Below, in pieces: positions 4,624 through 5,861 of a stretch of 5,861 nt of DNA (positions within the stretch are counted from its first letter, which is position 1; every line of letters begins with the position of its first letter). The notes below the pieces were generated by a model. That model was not told where the DNA came from. It ran no database searches and saw only the letters and a list, made by a program, of their open reading frames with translations. Source of the stretch: Christensenella sp. UBA941 (GTDB lineage Bacteria; Bacillota; Clostridia; Christensenellales; UBA941); contig DBDD01000055.1 in the NCBI GenBank assembly GCA_002293365.1, positions 1 through 5,861 of the forward strand. Reading direction: 5' to 3'. Made by a program: the position numbers and the translations under genes.

Positions 4624-5861
4624 ATGACTAAAAGCGCTAAAGCAAAGCGTAAAAAGAGCCTAAAATGGCTCAAGTGGATAATTATCGTATTGGTTATAGC
4701 GGGCGCCGGCTTAGCGGCGTATACATTTTGGCCCCAAGAGGAAGAGGTTGTGAAGTCCCGTTTCGGGGAGAGCGCCGTTACGCGCGGCGACCTAAGCAAG
4801 GCCGTGCAAGGCTCCGGCAATATCCAGCCCAGCATAAACCGTACCGTAACGGTATCCGACGACGTTACGATAACAAAACTCTCAGTCGGCGTGGGCGACG
4901 CGGTCGAAGCAGGCGGCGCATTGGCCGAAGTGGATCACGAGGCGCTGCGCGAAACTATTCAAAGCCAGGAGGATCAAATCGCCCAGAAGGAGCTTCAAAT
5001 CGAGCGCTCCCGGCTCGGCTTCGACAGCTATGAAATCCTCGCTCCGCGCGAAGGACGTATCCGCGAATTGCACGCGCGCGTCGGCGAGGATGCGGCGGAT
5101 ACCGGCCGGGCGTACGGCGCGCTTGCCGTAATTTCAACGGCGGGCAAGATGAAGGCGACTCTGGAGGTCACTGCCGAGCAAACCTACGAATACGGTTTCT
5201 CGTCGCCCGCGCCGACGGCGAGCGCCGATTCTGGCGACGCGTCATGGACGTCGGCCTCGCCTACACCCGCGCCATCGGCAACACCCGCGGGAGGCAGCTC
5301 TCCCATAGAAGTTATCATTGTCTCGCCCACGCCTGTGCCAGCGCCTGTTGTGCCGGCTCCCGTTGCACCCGCGCCCGGCGATACGGAAAACAACACGGAT
5401 AACACTACCAATACCGATAGCAACACTGACGCTGCTAATACTAACGGTAATACTGACGCCGCCGGGCCGAGCGATCAATCTTCCGAAACCAACGGGTTTC
5501 TCCATCCTATATTGGCCGGTATGAACATTACCAGCGCGATGTACAACGTTTCAGCATCCGCCCTCACGCCCCAGCCTACGCCTATACCGGCAGCCAGCGC
5601 GGCAAAGTACAACGTCGCCGCCGCCGTGCTGCAAGACTGGACGTGGTGGTTCCTCGGCGGGGAGATCACTCTCGCGAAAGGCAACATAATCCCCGTCTAT
5701 GTGGACGGCCAGTCGATAGACGCGTCGGTCACGGCGGTTTCGGCTCAAAGCATCTCGATCGAAATCCCTGGCGACGTCTACGCCATAGGCGCAAAGGTGG
5801 TATTCGAAGCGCCTTGGGGCCACGAAACCATAGCGTCGGGCGAGCTGGAGCTAAGCGAATC
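4624..5861 (+). CDS. HlyD/MacA-like membrane fusion (periplasmic adaptor-type) protein, 3' end outside window
   Basis: The frame is open to the window edge with 412 complete codons. A Lys-rich N-terminus and one membrane helix at about 17-36 anchor the protein, with the rest outside the cell. Residues 72-105 form the first lipoyl half-motif (LSVGVGDAVEAGGALAEVD), about 106-132 a single short helical hairpin (QSQEDQIAQKELQIERSR), and 134-172 the second half-motif (YEILAPREGRIRELHARVGE). A barrel-like start (KMKATLEVTAEQTY) follows. From about 194 to 290 there is a low-complexity Pro/Ser/Thr then Asn/Thr/Asp stretch; ordered beta sequence resumes near 328-412 (GGEITLAKGNIIPVYVDG). Such adaptors pair with ABC (MacB-like) or other exporters, whose genes are often next, but none is visible here. 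The hairpin looks too short to reach an outer-membrane channel, fitting a Gram-positive. Adaptor fold is clear; the transported substrate is unknown. Confidence 0.87.
   Translation, partial: MTKSAKAKRKKSLKWLKWIIIVLVIAGAGLAAYTFWPQEEEVVKSRFGESAVTRGDLSKAVQGSGNIQPSINRTVTVSDDVTITKLSVGVGDAVEAGGALAEVDHEALRETIQSQEDQIAQKELQIERSRLGFDSYEILAPREGRIRELHARVGEDAADTGRAYGALAVISTAGKMKATLEVTAEQTYEYGFSSPAPTASADSGDASWTSASPTPAPSATPAGGSSPIEVIIVSPTPVPAPVVPAPVAPAPGDTENNTDNTTNTDSNTDAANTNGNTDAAGPSDQSSETNGFLHPILAGMNITSAMYNVSASALTPQPTPIPAASAAKYNVAAAVLQDWTWWFLGGEITLAKGNIIPVYVDGQSIDASVTAVSAQSISIEIPGDVYAIGAKVVFEAPWGHETIASGELELSE
5203..5493 (+). repeat. Coding low-complexity Pro/Ser/Thr and Asn/Thr/Asp insertion in the fusion protein
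   Basis: The segment encodes fusion-protein residues 194-290. It has two parts: a Pro/Ala/Ser/Thr/Val stretch with repeated P-x-P steps to about residue 251, then an Asn/Thr/Asp-rich run (about 253-279, DNA 5376-5460) of irregular NTD/NTN steps. The second part is visibly richer in A and T than the flanking coding DNA. It interrupts the region between the lipoyl domain and the later beta strands. Confidence 0.8.

Noticed and set aside
4665..5033. Plus-strand open frame inside the fusion protein gene
   Set aside because: It is very Arg/Gly-rich and out of frame with the lipoyl motifs, which are unmistakable in the frame starting at 4624.
5184..5823. Several minus-strand open frames opposite the 3' part of the fusion protein gene
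   Set aside because: These are low-complexity Gly/Ala/Val or Arg-rich mirror images of the Pro/Thr-rich coding stretch, with no start signals or domains.

Overview
The window looks like a chromosomal segment of a low-GC-lineage Gram-positive bacterium (Bacillota, probably class Clostridia), although its coding DNA is itself moderately GC-rich. This is inferred from the pairing of a NusG-domain-II protein with a Gx-transporter/HepS-like membrane protein, an Rrf2 regulator with a three-cysteine motif, a lipoprotein, and strong AGGAGG-type ribosome binding sites. No tRNA, rRNA, CRISPR array, transposase or phage gene is visible. The window edges cut two genes: radC at the left and a membrane fusion protein at the right.

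Left region (1-3769, all + strand) is a tightly packed run. It holds the C-terminal JAB/MPN part of RadC, a small NusG-domain-II membrane-anchored protein (start overlaps the radC stop), a Gx-transporter family membrane protein (17-base overlap), an uncharacterised lipoprotein (5 bases downstream) and a multi-pass GT39/ArnT-like glycosyltransferase. The spacing suggests one transcript or translationally coupled pairs. The glycosyltransferase is split by a one-base frame change near 2955-2962: its N-terminal half reads in one frame to 2996 and its C-terminal half continues in another frame to 3769.

Middle (3777-4427, - strand) is an Rrf2/IscR-type regulator with a candidate Fe-S cysteine triad and an unusual 70-residue Pro/Ala-rich repeat tail. 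It converges on the glycosyltransferase with only 7 bases between the stop codons and no obvious terminator.

The 196-base divergent intergenic region (4428-4623) is AT-rich and dense in candidate control sites. The rrf2 promoter has its -10 inside a palindrome (likely autoregulation). Three contiguous 11-bp direct repeats with a TTCAYYMAA core resemble the binding arrays of PhoB/OmpR-family response regulators. A perfect TATAAT lacks a -35 but sits just downstream of that array. A second, extended -10 promoter lies within and at the end of a 20-bp tandem duplication.

Right region (4624-end, + strand) is a HlyD/MacA-like membrane fusion protein, open to the window edge, with a very short helical hairpin and a long Pro/Thr/Asn-rich insertion after the lipoyl domain. 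An ABC transporter (MacB-like) could be expected downstream, but that is inference. Nothing in the window proves a new system. The most interesting items are the regulatory intergenic region and the unusual architectures of the fusion protein and the Rrf2 regulator.
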